DNA from: BRH-c54 sp032251145
GTDB lineage: Bacteria; Bacteroidota; Bacteroidia; Flavobacteriales_E; Vicingaceae
Length of the DNA: 45,561 nucleotides
Direction of reading: 5' to 3'
Assembly (NCBI GenBank): GCA_032251145.1
Contig: JAVVER010000012.1
Location: 1-45,561 of the forward strand
Shown here in pieces: positions 31,565-39,968 of this stretch. How positions within the stretch are numbered: position 1 is the stretch's first letter; every line of letters starts with the position of its first letter. The position numbers and the translations under genes were made by a program. The notes under the pieces are model-generated. The model searched no databases. It had not been told where the DNA came from and saw only the letters and a program-made list of their open reading frames with translations.

Positions 31565-32625
31565 GCAAATTCATTACACATATCGTTGTTGGTTTAGCAT
31601 TATTAATGTTTACTTTTTCTTCTTGTAAAAAAGAAGAATTTGGTCCTCAATGTAAAAACTGTGAGGAAAATGCCATTACACCTTCTATTCAAAATGATGT
31701 GATTATTGTTAATGAAGGAAATTTTGGTTTTGGAAACGCAACGCTTACACTATACAACTCTACCGAAAAAAGTGTACATCATGGGATTTTTCAACAAGCC
31801 AATAATTACCCTTTAGGCGATGTAGCTCAATCTGCTTATTATTTCAATGGAAAAATAGCGGTGGTAGTAAACAATTCCAATAAAATTGAACTAATTGATA
31901 AAACTAATTTTACTTCAATAGCTACCATTACAGGTTTTGATTCTCCTAGGTATTTCTGTCCTGTAAATTCATCAACAGCTTATGTAAGTAATATCTTTTC
32001 TAATAAAATTGACATTGTAAACTTAACAAACAACACCATTTCTGGAAGTATTACAACCAACTCTAATTGGACAGAAGAAATGCTTGTTTATAACGATACT
32101 GCTTATGTTTGCGATATGAGCAACAACAAATTAATACTCATTAATACAACTAACCATCAAATTATTGATAATATTAGCTTAGGAATTCAACCAAATAGCT
32201 TAGTAATTGATAAAAATAACAACATTTGGATAATGTGCGATGGTGGTTTTAATGAAGCGAATGCTCAATTGATAAAATTTAATCCAAACATAAGAGCTAT
32301 TGAACAAACTTTAGTATTTAGTGATATTAATCACTCTCCGTCAGATTTAATAATTGATAACAGCAAAGAAAACATGTATTTTATTAATACTCATGTTTTT
32401 AAAATGAATATTAATGATACATCCTTACCAACGTCAAGTTGGGTTTCCAATAATGGAGAGGTTTTTTATAGCTTAGGTGTACACCCTACTACTCAAGAAA
32501 TTTATGTTGCCGATGCCAAAGATTTTGTGCAAAATAGCACCATTTCTGTTTACAAAAACAACCAACAGCTTTCCCATCAATTTCAGTCAGGTATTAATTC
32601 TGGGCAGTTTTTGTTTCTTCCTTAA
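31561..32625 (+). CDS. YncE/BtuG-like beta-propeller lipoprotein (candidate B12 surface receptor)
   Basis: A 354-residue lipoprotein from the ATG at 31561, which overlaps the btuB stop; an earlier in-frame ATG lies inside btuB and would spoil the signal. The lipobox is TFSSC (C22). About 45-354 repeats the seven-bladed propeller pattern: GNATLTLYNST, GDVAQSAYYFNGKIAVVVNNSNKIELID, FDSPRYF, AYVSNIFSNKIDIVNL, AYVCDMSNNKLILINT, NNIWIMCDGG, and LGVHPTTQEIYVADAKDFVQNSTISVY. The last phrase resembles DUF5074/YncE proteins and BtuG, the surface lipoprotein that lids BtuB in Bacteroides and binds B12 very tightly. It is the last gene of the riboswitch operon. Confidence 0.85.
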   Translation: MSKFITHIVVGLALLMFTFSSCKKEEFGPQCKNCEENAITPSIQNDVIIVNEGNFGFGNATLTLYNSTEKSVHHGIFQQANNYPLGDVAQSAYYFNGKIAVVVNNSNKIELIDKTNFTSIATITGFDSPRYFCPVNSSTAYVSNIFSNKIDIVNLTNNTISGSITTNSNWTEEMLVYNDTAYVCDMSNNKLILINTTNHQIIDNISLGIQPNSLVIDKNNNIWIMCDGGFNEANAQLIKFNPNIRAIEQTLVFSDINHSPSDLIIDNSKENMYFINTHVFKMNINDTSLPTSSWVSNNGEVFYSLGVHPTTQEIYVADAKDFVQNSTISVYKNNQQLSHQFQSGINSGQFLFLP

Positions 32626-32775
32626 TTTTACTTTAAGTTCTACTTTCTTCTATTTAAATTAAAAAGAACTTTCTTTTTTTTTAAACAATTGTTAATAACT
32701 CATATCAAGAGCGTATCAAGAACTTTTTATAAATAAACTTAATTTTATCGATAAACTAATTAAAATTATGCAAAC

Positions 32776-35700
32776 ATGAAAACAAGACAATTATCTAAAA
32801 GTATTTTAACACTCTTACTTTTATTATTTACTGTATCTGTTAGTTATTCCCAAACCATTTATGAAGATTATCAAGATGGTAAAATTTGGTTTAAAATTAA
32901 AAAATCTGAAAAACATTTTATTGTTAAACAAGCAACAAGAGAAGGAAATATAATTACTAATGATGATGAAAATATGAAATTATCATCTATGCCCTTTTTG
33001 AGAAACGTTTTCGTAAATCATACTATTAAAAGACTTTCAAGACCATTTCCAAAAGCGTATTCATCTCAGGATTTATTAAATACATATTTAATTGAATTTG
33101 ATGATATAGAAAACATAGAAGCCTTTATAAACGAATTAGAAGCTTCTGGAGGTGTAGATTATGCTGAAAAAGTACCATTATATAAAACCACATACACACC
33201 CAACGATCAACTTCATAATACTACTAATATGTGGGGGTTATTTCAAATTCAGGCAGAACAAGCATGGAATATTGGTACTGGCAATGCTAACGTAGTTGTT
33301 GCAACAGTTGATAACGCAATACAAATTACCCACCCTGATTTAGTAAACCAAATCTGGACTAATCCAGGAGAAATTCCTAATAATGGAATTGATGACGATG
33401 GAAATGGGTATATTGATGATGTAAATGGTTATGATGTTGGAGATAATGACAACAATCCAAACCCACCTAGCACTCAGTTTAATCATGGAACACACGTTGC
33501 AGGAACTACAGGTGCGGAAACAGATAATTCTATTGGAGTTTCTTCTATCGGTTTTGGTATAAGTATTATGCCTGTAAAAGCAACAAGAAATAATGCTGGA
33601 TCTAACTCGGTAACCAATGGCTACGATGGAATTTATTACGCAGCTGTTAGTGGTGCTGATGTTATCAACTGCTCTTGGGGTGGAACTGGTTTTTCTACTA
33701 CTGGACAAAACATTGTTAATTTTGCTTGGAACAACGGATCTATAGTTGTTGCAGCTGCTGGAAATGACAATGTAAATAATGACAATACCCCTCACTACCC
33801 CTCAAATCTAAATAATGTAATTTCTGTAGCTTCATCTACTACTAATGATGTAAAATCGAATTTTTCCAACTATGGAAACACTATTGATATTACAGCTCCT
33901 GGTAGTAATATTGCTAGCACCGTTCCTAATAACACCTATCAATTTATGAGTGGAACATCTATGGCATCTCCTATGGTAGCAGGGTTATTAGGGTTAATGA
34001 AATCTTTAAATCCAACAATGCCTAATACCGCATTAATCAATTGTATGTATTCAACTGCTGATAATATTGATGGAGCCAACCCATCATTTATAGGACGACT
34101 AGGAGCTGGAAGAATTAATGCATTCCAAGCAATGCAATGCGTTGCAGCTAGTTTAAGTAATGCTCCGGTAGCCGAATTTACTGCCAATGTTACCACTATA
34201 AACGCTGGCTCTTCTGTTACGTTTACCGATTTATCAACTTTTTCTCCTACCACTTGGTCTTGGAATTTCGATAACCAAAGTTTAGGAGGAGTAGTACCCG
34301 CAACTGCTAATACGCAAGGACCACATACAGTTACTTACAACAATGTTGGTTTGTATGAAGTTTCTTTAACGGTTACTAATGCAAATGGTAATGATACTGA
34401 AACCAAAACCAACTATATTAATGTTGTACAACCAGGAACATGTGAAATTATAGATATGGATACTACTAGTGTGCCTTTTCATTTTGGATGGACTCCTGTT
34501 ATATACACTCCTGCAGCTCCACAAACAGGTTTTGTTGCTGGAACTAATTCATTTAACGATAGGGCTAAACTAAATTATTACAATTCAACTCAAACAAGTG
34601 GCTTTAATTACTTAATAGGCACATACATTTGGTTTGCCAGAGCTGCTACCAATACTCCAACAAAAACTGTAGATGTAAATGTATATGACGGAACAGGCGG
34701 AACAGTAGGTGCTTTGTTAGGTACAAAAACTTTATCCATGTCTTATATACTAGCAAATGCACCAGGCATACCATTTATTGAGTTTGATAATCCTATATCT
34801 CTTCCAGTTTCTGGAGAAGTGTTCGTAGGTGTGCGTTTTGCAAATCTAAATATTGCTGTTGGCGACACCCTTGCTATAGTTACTAATACTCAAAATGAAT
34901 CTAATCCTAATACTGCATGGGAGCAATGGAGCGACAATACATGGCATCCATACAATGGTGCTGGAGCATGGGGGTTAAGTGTGTCTCATTATTTCTTTCC
35001 GTGGCTAACTAATGACACAACAGCAATTTCTCTTACGGCCACACCTACCTCTATCTGTGCAGGAGAAATGGTGCATTATGATGCTACTGGTTCTACAAGT
35101 CAAGATACATTACTATGGTCTTTCCCAGGAATGAATCCTACTAATTCAAGCAATGTAATAGATAGTGTTTTATATAGCACACCTGGTACTTACACCACTT
35201 ATTTAGAAATTATTGGTGGAGGGTGTAGCAGATACAGAATTGATTCTGTTACTATTACAGTAAACCCAGCTCCTACTATTAGTATAACATCAACTGCTGA
35301 CACTATATGTGCTGGATCTTCTGTTACATTAACTGCTACTGGAGGAACAAGCTATTTATGGACTCCTGGTGGTCAAACAACCAATGCAATTACAGTTTCT
35401 CCAACATCTACCACAACTTATAATGTTGCAGGAACTTCTGGAGGTTGTACTGATAATGGATTTATTACAATTTATGTGATGAACTTACCAACTGTTGCAA
35501 ATGCAACTGTAACTCCATCAACAACTATTTGTCAGGGAACGAATGTTGTTTTTGATGGTACTAGCTCAACCAATGCCTCTAACTATAATTGGTCATTCCC
35601 TCAAGGAAATCCATCAATAAGTTCATCATCTAATCCATTTGAAACAGTAAGTTTTGGTAGTCCAGGAACACATAGTTACTCTCTTCAAATAACAAGTGCT

Positions 35701-37125
35701 TGTGGTACTGATACATATAATGGAACAGTAACAGTTGAAGCACTGCCTACGGTTACTGCTAATGCTTCTGCAACTACCATTTGTGCTGGTGATCCTGTTA
35801 CACTTACAGGAAATGGAGCTACTTCCTACACTTGGGACAACGGTGTTACTAATGGTGTAGCTTTTACTCCTACAACAACCACAACTTATACTGTTACAGG
35901 AACAGGTGCTAACAGTTGTCAAAATACTGCTCAGGTAACCGTTACTGTTAATCCAGCTCCAACTGTAACAGCAAACGCTACCTCCACTTCTATTTGTGCA
36001 GGACAATCTGTTACATTAACTGGAAGTGGTAATGCTTCTTCTTATACTTGGAATAATGGTGTAACAAATGGTGTGGCGTTTACTCCTTCAACTACCACAA
36101 CTTATACAGTTACAGGTACTACTGGAAGTTGTTCTAATACAGATCAAATAACAGTTACTGTTAATACAGCTCCTACAGTAACAGCCAATACGACCTCCAC
36201 TTCTATTTGTGCAGGACAATCTGTTACCTTAACAGGTAGTGGCAATGCTTCTTCTTATACTTGGGATAATGGTGTAACAAATGGTGTGGCGTTTACTCCT
36301 TCAACTACCACAACTTATACAGTTACAGGTACTACTGGAAGTTGTTCTAATACAGATCAAATAACCATTACAGTAAACCCTGCACCTACTGTAACTGCTA
36401 ATGCAACCTCCACTTCTATTTGTGCAGGACAATCTGTTACTTTAACAGGAAGTGGTAGTGCTTCTTCTTATACTTGGGACAATGGTGTTACTGACGGGGT
36501 TGCTTTTACGCCAACAGCTACTACCACTTATACCGTTACAGGCACAATAGGAAGTTGCTCTAATACAGACCAAATAACCGTTACAGTAAATCAACTGCCA
36601 TCTGCAATTGTTACTTTCACTCCTAACACCAATATTTGTGAAAATGTGAATATTCAATTTGATGCTTCAAATTCAGTAGGTGCTTCTTCTTACAACTGGT
36701 CTTTCCCTCAAGGAAACCCATCAATGAGTTCATCAACAATAGCTAACCCATTAGTAAGCTTTAGTGTAGCAGGAACTCATAATTTTGCTGTAGTTATATC
36801 TAACTCATGTGGAACAGATACTCATAATGGTTCTATTGTAGTAGATATTTGTAATAGTATTGATGACTTAAATAATGGTAAATCAATGATAGCTTATTTT
36901 GATAATATCAATAATAATATTAGCATTTCTTACGAAAATATTGCTCAAGGAACTTATAATTTAAACATATTAAATTCATTAGGACAAATCATAATTTCTA
37001 CTAAACTTAATATTAGTAATAATGAAAGTGTCATCACTATGCCTTTCAATGAAAGTGCTAAAGGAATTTATTTCATTAATATTTATAACAATGATGCTAA
37101 ATTCAATAGTAAATTCATGAAATAA
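32776..37125 (+). CDS. T9SS-exported subtilisin-like (S8) protease with PKD/Ig-like repeats
   Basis: A 1449-residue secreted serine protease. Signal peptide 1-26; an inhibitor-I9-like propeptide about 30-135; S8 domain about 150-455 with catalytic D179, H237 (NHGTHVAGT), oxyanion N330 (AAAGND) and S395 (GTSMASP). The aspartate motif is DNA rather than the usual DSG or DTG. A PKD domain at about 465-550 (TTWSWNF) precedes a lectin-like or jellyroll segment, then several PKD and Ig-like modules. Residues about 987-1270 include four 71-residue repeats, each with SICAGQSVTLTGSG-type and TTTYTVTGT phrases. The last 80 residues are a T9SS domain (GIYFINIYNNDAKF...FMK). It is likely a surface or secreted degradative enzyme. 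It stands alone, closed by a strong terminator. Confidence 0.95.
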   Translation: MKTRQLSKSILTLLLLLFTVSVSYSQTIYEDYQDGKIWFKIKKSEKHFIVKQATREGNIITNDDENMKLSSMPFLRNVFVNHTIKRLSRPFPKAYSSQDLLNTYLIEFDDIENIEAFINELEASGGVDYAEKVPLYKTTYTPNDQLHNTTNMWGLFQIQAEQAWNIGTGNANVVVATVDNAIQITHPDLVNQIWTNPGEIPNNGIDDDGNGYIDDVNGYDVGDNDNNPNPPSTQFNHGTHVAGTTGAETDNSIGVSSIGFGISIMPVKATRNNAGSNSVTNGYDGIYYAAVSGADVINCSWGGTGFSTTGQNIVNFAWNNGSIVVAAAGNDNVNNDNTPHYPSNLNNVISVASSTTNDVKSNFSNYGNTIDITAPGSNIASTVPNNTYQFMSGTSMASPMVAGLLGLMKSLNPTMPNTALINCMYSTADNIDGANPSFIGRLGAGRINAFQAMQCVAASLSNAPVAEFTANVTTINAGSSVTFTDLSTFSPTTWSWNFDNQSLGGVVPATANTQGPHTVTYNNVGLYEVSLTVTNANGNDTETKTNYINVVQPGTCEIIDMDTTSVPFHFGWTPVIYTPAAPQTGFVAGTNSFNDRAKLNYYNSTQTSGFNYLIGTYIWFARAATNTPTKTVDVNVYDGTGGTVGALLGTKTLSMSYILANAPGIPFIEFDNPISLPVSGEVFVGVRFANLNIAVGDTLAIVTNTQNESNPNTAWEQWSDNTWHPYNGAGAWGLSVSHYFFPWLTNDTTAISLTATPTSICAGEMVHYDATGSTSQDTLLWSFPGMNPTNSSNVIDSVLYSTPGTYTTYLEIIGGGCSRYRIDSVTITVNPAPTISITSTADTICAGSSVTLTATGGTSYLWTPGGQTTNAITVSPTSTTTYNVAGTSGGCTDNGFITIYVMNLPTVANATVTPSTTICQGTNVVFDGTSSTNASNYNWSFPQGNPSISSSSNPFETVSFGSPGTHSYSLQITSACGTDTYNGTVTVEALPTVTANASATTICAGDPVTLTGNGATSYTWDNGVTNGVAFTPTTTTTYTVTGTGANSCQNTAQVTVTVNPAPTVTANATSTSICAGQSVTLTGSGNASSYTWNNGVTNGVAFTPSTTTTYTVTGTTGSCSNTDQITVTVNTAPTVTANTTSTSICAGQSVTLTGSGNASSYTWDNGVTNGVAFTPSTTTTYTVTGTTGSCSNTDQITITVNPAPTVTANATSTSICAGQSVTLTGSGSASSYTWDNGVTDGVAFTPTATTTYTVTGTIGSCSNTDQITVTVNQLPSAIVTFTPNTNICENVNIQFDASNSVGASSYNWSFPQGNPSMSSSTIANPLVSFSVAGTHNFAVVISNSCGTDTHNGSIVVDICNSIDDLNNGKSMIAYFDNINNNISISYENIAQGTYNLNILNSLGQIIISTKLNISNNESVITMPFNESAKGIYFINIYNNDAKFNSKFMK
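35735..36586 (+). repeat. Four 213-bp tandem repeats inside the protease gene
   Basis: Units start at 35735, 35948, 36161 and 36374, exactly 213 bases apart (71 codons). The first is diverged; the second and third are identical over 100 bases (36053-36152 equals 36266-36365). The unit encodes one Ig-like stalk module with a SICAG cysteine and a GSCSN cysteine. In-frame length means copy-number change preserves the reading frame. Confidence 0.9.
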
Positions 37126-37148
37126 AATTAGTTAAAATTCGTTACGAG

Positions 37149-37179
37149 AAGAGGTTGCCCTATGGCAACCTCTTTTTGT
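37149..37179 (+). terminator. Strong intrinsic terminator after the subtilase gene
   Basis: AAGAGGTTGCC (37149-37159), loop CTAT, GGCAACCTCTT (37164-37174), then a T run. The 11-bp perfect stem with a four-base loop is a textbook rho-independent terminator and separates the protease from the next gene. Confidence 0.92.
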
Positions 37180-37228
37180 TTTAATTTATTTTAAATTGCT
37201 TTAATTTGCATAATCAAATTATTTATTG

Positions 37229-37993
37229 ATGAAACTAAAGTTAAACATTTTCATTCTAATATTTTTTATATCCAATTTACTTTGGTCTCAAGCTTTTGAG
37301 CAACCTATAGTTTCAGATTCTGCTTATACTATTCCGTTATTTAAAGCCTCTTACGCAATTCAACTAACAGGTGCTGACATGGCAAATCGTTTTGGCACTA
37401 ATAATAATATTGGTGGGAGTTTTGCTGTAAAAACTAAATCGAATTGGTATTATGGTTTTAAAGGTAATTTCTTATGGGGAGCAACGGTAAGAGAAAACAA
37501 TATTCTCGACCAACTAAAAGATAGCGATGGAATGATTATTAACTCCGAGGGAAAACCTATAGAAGTTTTTCTTGACCAACGAGGTTCTTCATTTTTTTTA
37601 GTTGGCGGAAGAATGTTTAATGTATTAGCTCCTAATAAAAACTCTGGTTTTCTTGTTTACGGAGGTGTTGGTACATTACAGCATAAAATAAGTATAAAAT
37701 ATCAAGGAACCATTCATAGTTTAACAGACGAACATAAAAAAGGCTACGACCGTTTTTCTTTTGGTTATGCTGTAAATGCTTTTGCGGGTTATATGTACCT
37801 TAGCAAAAATAGGCTTATTAACTTTTTTGGAGGAGTAGATATTACCCAAGGATGGACAAAGAGTTTGAGAAAATTCAATTTTGACACTGGTTTGCCAGAC
37901 AATAAAGTTAATTCTGATTTTCTTTATGGATTTAGAGTGGGTTGGATTATCAGATTAAACAAAAGAACCCAAGAAGAATTTTATTATTATTAA
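37229..37993 (+). CDS. Outer-membrane protein of unknown function beside LolD
   Basis: A 254-residue protein. The ATG at 37229 gives MKLKLNIFILIFFISNLLWSQ, a clean signal peptide; a TTG just before it is also in frame but unnecessary. The mature chain alternates glycine and aromatics (YAIQLTGADMANRFGTNNNIGGSFAVKTKSNWYYGFKGNFLWG, SGFLVYGGVGTLQHKI, FSFGYAVNAFAGYMYL, FGGVDITQGWT, DFLYGFRVGWII), consistent with an eight- to ten-strand barrel. The family is conserved in Bacteroidota but I know no function. It is followed by the LolD-like gene after nine bases, so the pair is probably one operon; a role in envelope biogenesis is inferred from that alone. Confidence 0.8.
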   Translation: MKLKLNIFILIFFISNLLWSQAFEQPIVSDSAYTIPLFKASYAIQLTGADMANRFGTNNNIGGSFAVKTKSNWYYGFKGNFLWGATVRENNILDQLKDSDGMIINSEGKPIEVFLDQRGSSFFLVGGRMFNVLAPNKNSGFLVYGGVGTLQHKISIKYQGTIHSLTDEHKKGYDRFSFGYAVNAFAGYMYLSKNRLINFFGGVDITQGWTKSLRKFNFDTGLPDNKVNSDFLYGFRVGWIIRLNKRTQEEFYYY

Positions 37994-38002
37994 AAACTAA
38001 CT

Positions 38003-38656
38003 ATGATAGTTATTGAAAACCTTTATAAAAGTTATGGCGACCTTAAAGTGCTCAAAGGCGTAGATTTATCGATAAAAAAAGGTGAAATAATATCTATTGT
38101 AGGTTCTTCTGGAGCAGGTAAATCAACTTTATTACACCTTATGGGAACCTTAGATAGAGCAGATGAAGGAAAAATAATTATCAACGATGAAAATACTTCT
38201 GTACTTTCTGATAAAAAACTTTCTACATTTAGAAATAAACACATCGGTTTTGTATTTCAATTTCATCATTTACTACCAGAATTTACTGCGTTAGAAAACG
38301 TTTGTATCCCAGCGTTTATTAATCATACCCCAAAAGCTGAAGCAGAAAAAAAAGCCATTGAGTTACTTGATTTATTAGGACTTACTGAAAGGATACACCA
38401 CAAACCATCCGAACTTTCTGGTGGAGAACAACAACGTGTAGCTGTTTGTAGGGCATTAATTAACAATCCTTCAGTAGTTTTAGCAGATGAACCCTCTGGT
38501 AATTTAGACTCTGTATCTGCTAAAGATTTACATCAATTATTTTTTGATTTAAGAGATAAAACCAGCCAAACTTTTGTAATTGTAACCCACAACGAAGAAC
38601 TGGCAAATATGGCTGATAGAAAATTAGTAATAATAGATGGTAAAATTTCTTTATAA
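38003..38656 (+). CDS. lolD: LolD-like ABC transporter ATPase
   Basis: A 217-residue stand-alone ATPase. Walker A is GSSGAGKST (34-42), the signature LSGGE is at 138-142 and Walker B LADEPSGNLD has D162 and E163; the H-loop is in VIVTHNEELA. The DEPSGNLD and FQFHHLLPEFTALENV phrases belong to the MacB/LolD/FtsE class, which drive extraction or mechanotransmission rather than transport through a channel. In Bacteroidota such genes release lipoproteins from the inner membrane with a LolCE-type permease; no permease is next to it here, so LolD is a likely but not unique reading. Confidence 0.85.
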   Translation: MIVIENLYKSYGDLKVLKGVDLSIKKGEIISIVGSSGAGKSTLLHLMGTLDRADEGKIIINDENTSVLSDKKLSTFRNKHIGFVFQFHHLLPEFTALENVCIPAFINHTPKAEAEKKAIELLDLLGLTERIHHKPSELSGGEQQRVAVCRALINNPSVVLADEPSGNLDSVSAKDLHQLFFDLRDKTSQTFVIVTHNEELANMADRKLVIIDGKISL

Positions 38657-38721
38657 AATTCTAATATAATATGCCTTATTTTTAATTTACGAAATTCTAA
38701 ATCAAAAATAATAATCGAACT

Positions 38722-38750
38722 CTGGTAAAAAAGCCCTCCTATTTTACCAG
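38722..38750. terminator. Inverted repeat between convergent genes
   Basis: CTGGTAAAA (38722-38730) is the exact complement of TTTTACCAG (38742-38750), loop 11 bases. It sits between the lolD end and the leftward lipoprotein, whose stop codon it covers. It may stop transcription from both sides, although the T tracts are weak. Confidence 0.4.
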
Positions 38751-39890
38751 TCCTTTATTTGCTACAATAGCTTCCTTAGCCATTTGTTTTAGTACTTCTC
38801 CAGCTTGTATAATTAAAGTTTCAGAGGGTGGAAAGGGTACCGCTTGAGTACTGAGCTCTTTTCTGGTTTCTGGAGTTAATGCATCTAAGTTACCAACAGC
38901 AACGGTATAAAAATGCTCAAACATAGCATCAGAAACAATTGGCTCGGCTTTTAGTTTACTTTCAGATAAATTATCATAATAATTCATAGAACCTGTAATA
39001 CGTGCCGCTTTCTTTTGTTGGTAACGGTTTACAGTGCAACTTATGGTTTTGTATTTTTTAATCTTTATATCATTACCCAAACTATCTTTGGTTACATTTC
39101 CGTTAGCATCTAACACATAATCAAAACCATCTTCCACCTCTTTTGTCTCTATTGTTGTAGTTTCTTTCAATTCTTCTGGTGTTACTTCTATTAAATCTAA
39201 GCTTAATATAATAGAATAGTGATATAACTTAGAATTATCTACATAAGCATCATAATTTATCCAATTACCATCTAAATCATTCACCTCTATATTCTGCACA
39301 TTATCCATCATTGCTTTAGGAGCTATCAACTGAGCATTGTCTTCAATTTTAAAATAAACATTAGTGGTTCCTATCAACAAAGCTTGGCTTATTTTATCGT
39401 CAACATCATTATAATTGGGAGTATATTTTTTTGCTTCTAAAAAATTAGCATGTGCTTGTCTAGCTTTAAACCTATCGTTGGTTAACAATAATTCATTTCC
39501 TTTTTCATAAGCATAAATAGTAGCTTGGCTTTTAGCATTTTCAACATCCGAAGTATAGTTAGTTTCATCGTAATTAATACCTACTGGAGGTAGTGTGGCT
39601 GCTAATTCTTGTCTTCTAACTAAATTACCGTACAGACTATAAATTTTACCCCAGTTGGCAGGGTCTCCAATATGTTTTAGTCTGTCAATTTCATTTTTAT
39701 CTTTATGGTTGGCTAATTTATAAGCATCATTAAACACATCTACTTCTTCAAATTTACCCGGATCTTTCATTATTTTTTTTGCAGAAATTTGCATAGCAGC
39801 ATCGTAATCTCCCCTGTCTAACCTTTTTGATGAAGAAGCACAACTGTATAAAAAGATTGCTGTTAGTAGTAGGTAAATTGTTTTTCTCAT
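38739..39890 (-). CDS. Lipoprotein with helical repeats, function unknown
   Basis: A 383-residue lipoprotein. The signal MRKTIYLLLTAIFLYSC ends in a lipobox with C17. The first half is helical with TPR-like character (RLDRGDYDAAMQISAKKIMKDPGKF, ARQAHANFLEAKKYTPNYNDVDDKISQAL), the second a beta-rich region (IEDNAQLIAPKAMM, YHYSIILSLDLIEVTPEEL, KTISCTVNRYQQKKAARITGSMNYYDN). The family is known to me only as an uncharacterised Bacteroidota lipoprotein. It lies 78 bases downstream of tamL on the same strand, with a -7-like TATTTTTG at 39931-39924 that may give it its own promoter. An outer-membrane assembly role is possible from its neighbours. Confidence 0.8.
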   Translation of the reverse strand: MRKTIYLLLTAIFLYSCASSSKRLDRGDYDAAMQISAKKIMKDPGKFEEVDVFNDAYKLANHKDKNEIDRLKHIGDPANWGKIYSLYGNLVRRQELAATLPPVGINYDETNYTSDVENAKSQATIYAYEKGNELLLTNDRFKARQAHANFLEAKKYTPNYNDVDDKISQALLIGTTNVYFKIEDNAQLIAPKAMMDNVQNIEVNDLDGNWINYDAYVDNSKLYHYSIILSLDLIEVTPEELKETTTIETKEVEDGFDYVLDANGNVTKDSLGNDIKIKKYKTISCTVNRYQQKKAARITGSMNYYDNLSESKLKAEPIVSDAMFEHFYTVAVGNLDALTPETRKELSTQAVPFPPSETLIIQAGEVLKQMAKEAIVANKGLVK

Positions 39891-39968
39891 AATCAGATGG
39901 TTTTAAATTTGTAATTAGATTTCCAAAAATATAAATATTTTTAGGGTTTACATAAAAAATGCCAAGTT

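Noticed and set aside
32635..32680. Weak hairpin AAGTTCT/AGAACTT with T run after the BtuG-like gene
   Set aside because: Only 7 A/T-rich pairs with a 23-base loop; a terminator is plausible there but this stem is not convincing.
33340..33795. Antisense 151-codon frame in the subtilase
   Set aside because: It mirrors the catalytic domain, is rich in Ile/Ser/Asn as expected of a complement frame, and has no start context.
35735..36586. CRISPR-like array
   Set aside because: The repeats are contiguous, 213 bases long and encode an Ig-like module in frame; there are no spacers.
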